A program made the position numbers and the translations under genes. This document shows, piece after piece, positions 62,698 through 64,000 of a stretch of 64,000 bases of DNA (the first letter of the stretch is position 1; each line of letters begins with the position of its first letter). Under the pieces are notes generated by a model. That model was not told where the DNA came from. It searched no databases and saw only the letters and a program-made list of their open reading frames with translations. The DNA comes from Lamellibrachia columna (Eukaryota > Annelida > Polychaeta > Sabellida > Siboglinidae): the NCBI GenBank assembly GCA_963662155.1, contig OY759266.1, positions 3,148,139 to 3,212,138 on the forward strand, written 5' to 3'.

Positions 62698-62802
62698 GCC
62701 ACTGATTCGATGGTCAACCTACGCCACTGATTCGATGGTCAACCTACGCCACTGATCCGATGGTCAACCTACGCCACTGATCCGATGGTCAACCTACGCC
62801 AG
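62698..62802. repeat. 25-bp tandem array, 4 copies
   Basis: CCACTGATTCGATGGTCAAC plus CTACG; the last two copies have GATCCG. Confidence 0.93.
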
Positions 62803-62860
62803 GTCTGTAAATAGACTTCCGTGCACCGCGACAAGACACCAGCAGAACAAGTGAGCATGC

Positions 62861-63064
<204 letters not shown>

Positions 63065-63921
63065 GCTTACCGTAATTAATCTTATGTGATATATTTATTG
63101 ACATAATTTCCAAGCATTTTACCTCATTGTATGTACTATGTATACATAGACACATACATGCACACATGCGTGCGATTGTGCATACACAATTGAACAGCGC
63201 ATGTTTCAGAATGTAGTGTTTCTGCTGCGCTTTTGGTGATAATGCGCCATATGGTTATCAGTAATTTCGCCGATTATGTTTCGTAGCGTACGAGTAACCA
63301 AACATATCCGCAAAACAAGTTTATCGATGTTACCTAAACGTTTGTCGGTTTTATAATTTTTTTATTTTATTTTACCTTATTGTATAACACTACAATAACA
63401 ACTACACATATAATGTCATCGTGTGTTATGTATATGTGTCAATGTGTGATTGTACTAAACTAAACAATGCACACTTCCATACAGTTCATTAGTTTTATCC
63501 TCAGCACGCCTCATTTATTTTGCAAATCATTACTTTTCATCAGTTGAGGCCGAGGAAAACTCAATTCAATATAGCCGCGTGTATTCGCTATCCGAGTTTG
63601 GCACGACCCATGCTCTACTTCACGTCGCAATGTACTCTGTAGACCTACAACTTATTCTGTATTGATGAACCAGGAAAATGACGCGTAAATAAAGCAATCG
63701 GAGATAAATGAACGAGACAACGAGTGAACGAACCACACATATTATCTAAGCGATACTAATTAATCAACCACCGAACATCTAACGATAATAAATTGCTATC
63801 GCTACGTGCCTCGGCTTTATGTGTGTGTGCACCTTTCAGCGAATATAGAATTCATGAATGGACCAACAGTTGTGTAGCTATTGAACAATTTCCTCCGACG
63901 AGTTAAATGCGCCGCGTTGTA

Positions 63922-64000
63922 ACTCAGGAGGAAGGTACAACCAGACGGCTGAGCACTACTGGCGACCAGGAGGGAGGTACAACCAGACGACTGAGCACTA
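63922..64000. repeat. About 42-bp tandem repeat running off the window
   Basis: GGTACAACCAGACGGCTGAG and GGTACAACCAGACGACTGAG with CACTA following; at least two copies. Confidence 0.8.

Overview
This is a eukaryotic, almost certainly metazoan, window: coding sequence is broken into short GC-rich exons with GT-AG boundaries, introns reach 17 kb, and most of the sequence is AT-rich and full of micro- and minisatellites, small inverted-repeat elements and one degraded LINE tail. No operon, tRNA, rRNA, CRISPR or prokaryotic signal was seen. A marine invertebrate, perhaps a lophotrochozoan such as a mollusc, would fit this repeat style, but that is only a guess.

The one gene I can support lies on the minus strand and reads right to left. 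Nine coding exons (33102-32926, 31742-31602, 14074-13929, 13501-13000, 12419-12133, 11666-10496, 2170-1934, 1082-864 and 317-1) join in one open frame of about 1,065 residues, with matching splice phases at all eight internal junctions. The product is a Ser/Pro/basic-rich, low-complexity nuclear-type protein. Short conserved blocks in exons 1, 7 and 8 resemble, from memory, the N-terminal half of the vertebrate BAHCC1/TNRC18 family (Drosophila winged eye): an SSLVGQFL-like block, a PWM...PAMWL...GQLYLIPS block, and a WPSYQ block followed by a Gln-rich run. The C-terminal BAH domain expected of that family would lie beyond the left edge. The first visible exon begins in mid-codon (phase 1), so at least one more coding exon lies to the right and was not found.

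Layout: 1-2.2 kb, three exons and small minisatellites; 2.2-10.5 kb, intron 7 with a 38-bp array and a 25-copy 59-bp array; 10.5-14.1 kb, the exon cluster, in which two introns are homologous from donor to acceptor; 14.1-31.6 kb, intron 2 with a LINE reverse-transcriptase tail, a TA-flanked inverted-repeat element, many minisatellites, a cryptic plus-strand ORF at 29.5 kb, and about 500 bp of pure GGGC repeat ending 31 bp from a splice donor; 31.6-33.1 kb, exons 1 and 2; 33.1-64 kb, 5' intron or upstream intergenic DNA with no supported gene but dense tandem repeats and several dispersed repeat copies that match others in the window.

The observations most worth following are the homologous pair of phase-0 introns in a gene whose other introns are phase 1 (introner-type gain or internal duplication), the giant GGGC tract beside a splice donor, the higher-order organisation of several minisatellites, and a minisatellite that seems to have arisen inside a decaying LINE coding sequence.
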